Positions 4,638 to 5,857 of a DNA stretch of 5,857 nt are shown piece after piece. The notes beneath the pieces were generated by a model. It was given only the letters and a program-made list of their open reading frames with translations, was not told where the DNA came from and did no database searches. The DNA lies in the NCBI GenBank assembly GCA_030605245.1, contig JAUWIS010000058.1, positions 1 through 5,857 of the forward strand. Direction: 5' to 3'. This stretch comes from Methanobacteriota archaeon. GTDB lineage: Archaea; Thermoplasmatota; JASEFT01; JAUWIS01. Numbering within the stretch: position 1 is the stretch's first letter; every line of letters begins with the position of its first letter. The position numbers and the translations under genes were made by a program.

Positions 4638-5857
4638 ATGAAAAAAGTATTGGGAATATTGGTTGTGTGTTTGATGCTGGGCATGGTGTTTGTTGGTGGA
4701 ATAAGTTTTAGGAGCAGCGGAGATGCTAATATAAGATATGATAATAAACTGAAATCATCAGATCGTCTTGGGGTAGAAATACCAATATGTACAAACATAT
4801 CTACCCAATGGGCACCAGATATCTATGACGATAAAATTGTATGGACGGATTCAAGAGACGAACAGAGTATTTATATTTACGATTTGTCTACAAACACTGA
4901 GACATATATAGCGAATGGTACTCTTGGAATTTGTGGACCGCCAGCAATTTACGATGATAAAATTGTATGGGGTGATGATAGCTCTCTCCCAGGTCGCGAT
5001 ATTTACGTGTATGACCTGTCAACAGAGATGACAACACAAATAACAGCACCACCATATGGAGAGGAAGGATCAAGTTACAGTGTCCCAATAGATATTTATG
5101 GAGACAAAATCATCTACGTGGACATTGAGGGGGACTGTATCTACATGTATAATTTAGCAAATGATACAGGAAGCTACGTGGTAAATTGTAGTTATTCAAC
5201 CATAATAGCAATTTATGAAGATAAGATTGTATATCCCGGTTTTAGAAGTGGAAACTGTAATATTTACTTGTATAATTTATCAACACAAAATGAGATACAA
5301 ATAACAACTGACTCATCACTACGAGTATACTCAACAATCTATGAAGATAAGATTGTGTGGATAGATTTTAGGAACGACCCTGATGGGGGATACACAGGTG
5401 ATGGTACAGACAACCCAGATATCTATATGTATAATTTGAGCAGCAACATAGAAACACCGATATGCACAAACATCTCCAGTCTGATGCGGTTCGAAGAACT
5501 GGCATTTATTGCCCCATCAATATATGGTGATAAAATCGTATGGGGAGACAACAGAAATGGGAACTACGATATCTATATGTATAATTTATCAAGTCAAACA
5601 GAATCTGTTATATGTTCTAATCCGTCAGATCAATTTGCTCCAAAGATATATGACAACAAAATAGTCTGGGTAGATAACAGGAGTGGAAACTGGGATATTT
5701 ACCTGTATGATTTAAAAGGTGGTGCAGTAAACCAGCCACCTATTGCTTTTATTGATTCCATCACACCAAATCCTGCAGTGCAAGGGCAGAGTGTATCATT
5801 CACAGGACATGGAACAGACCCTGATGGCGATGTTGTTGCATACAACTGGCGTTCAAG
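4638..5857 (+). CDS. Secreted seven-repeat beta-propeller protein with PKD domain, 3' end missing
   Basis: The frame is open for 406 codons from ATG 4638 to the right edge, so the C-terminus is missing. GGAGG (4625-4629) lies 8 nt before the ATG. Residues 1 to about 22 are a signal peptide. Residues about 48-360 hold seven repeats of the form IYxDKIVW...DIYxYNLS, with the first strand starting near residues 62, 104, 153, 192, 234, 295 and 337. This is the pattern of TolB-like or archaeal surface beta-propellers, and seven repeats would close a seven-bladed propeller. After NQPPIAFIDS (365-374) comes SITPNPAVQGQSVSFTGHGTDPDG in two parts at 374-397, the start of a PKD domain. Several N-x-S/T sequons, many as YNLS, suggest glycosylation outside the cell. 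The likely role is surface binding or structure; no enzyme motif is seen. The gene starts 22 bp after paralogue B and probably shares its transcript. A PGF-CTERM tail may lie beyond the window but cannot be seen. Confidence 0.88.
   Translation, partial: MKKVLGILVVCLMLGMVFVGGISFRSSGDANIRYDNKLKSSDRLGVEIPICTNISTQWAPDIYDDKIVWTDSRDEQSIYIYDLSTNTETYIANGTLGICGPPAIYDDKIVWGDDSSLPGRDIYVYDLSTEMTTQITAPPYGEEGSSYSVPIDIYGDKIIYVDIEGDCIYMYNLANDTGSYVVNCSYSTIIAIYEDKIVYPGFRSGNCNIYLYNLSTQNEIQITTDSSLRVYSTIYEDKIVWIDFRNDPDGGYTGDGTDNPDIYMYNLSSNIETPICTNISSLMRFEELAFIAPSIYGDKIVWGDNRNGNYDIYMYNLSSQTESVICSNPSDQFAPKIYDNKIVWVDNRSGNWDIYLYDLKGGAVNQPPIAFIDSITPNPAVQGQSVSFTGHGTDPDGDVVAYNWRS

Noticed and set aside
3370..5088. Minus-strand open frames at 3370-3564 and 4888-5088
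   Set aside because: They are antisense to well-supported secreted-protein genes, with no initiation signals or recognisable domains.
4821..5700. Regularly spaced DNA repeats in the propeller gene as a CRISPR-like or satellite array
   Set aside because: The repeats are degenerate at DNA level, irregularly spaced and in frame; they reflect protein blades, not a nucleic-acid array.

Overview
The window reads as a piece of an archaeal chromosome, moderately AT-rich, most likely from a Euryarchaeota/Thermoplasmatota-type lineage. The evidence is a DUF835 protein (a largely archaeal family), two secreted proteins ending in a PGF-CTERM-like archaeosortase signal, PKD and propeller repeats of the archaeal surface-protein type, frequent AGA/AGG arginine codons, and TATA-like boxes instead of bacterial -35/-10 promoters. 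The lineage is inferred from protein families, not from a marker gene.

Layout: (1) Positions 1-1504, minus strand, hold the first 501 codons of a large secreted protein built from fibronectin-III and Ig-like domains; it runs off the left edge as a Big_5-like domain begins. (2) Positions 1505-1714 are a divergent promoter region with a repeated 10-mer on both sides of a TATA candidate. (3) Positions 1715-2758, plus strand, encode a membrane-anchored coiled-coil protein with a C-terminal DUF835 domain, apparently leaderless. (4) Positions 2759-2857 lie between converging genes and hold a compact element of two perfect hairpins. (5) Positions 2858-3010, minus strand, encode a 50-residue AbrB/SpoVT-like DNA-binding protein. 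(6) Positions 3011-3143 are a second divergent promoter region with an 8-bp inverted repeat. (7) Positions 3144-5857, plus strand, form an operon-like run of three secreted-protein genes: two tandem paralogues overlapping by 4 bp (ATGA), then 22 bp later a seven-repeat beta-propeller protein that enters a PKD domain as the window ends.

The region is best understood as a cell-surface locus. Four of six genes encode exported proteins, two with a visible sorting and anchoring signal. The AbrB-like gene is divergent from the secreted-protein operon and is the obvious candidate local regulator. The DUF835 protein is predicted to sit on the membrane with its DUF835 domain probably cytoplasmic; nothing in the sequence ties it functionally to the surface proteins. 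I see no RNA genes, CRISPR array, transposase or defence system. No intergenic stretch exceeds about 210 bp.
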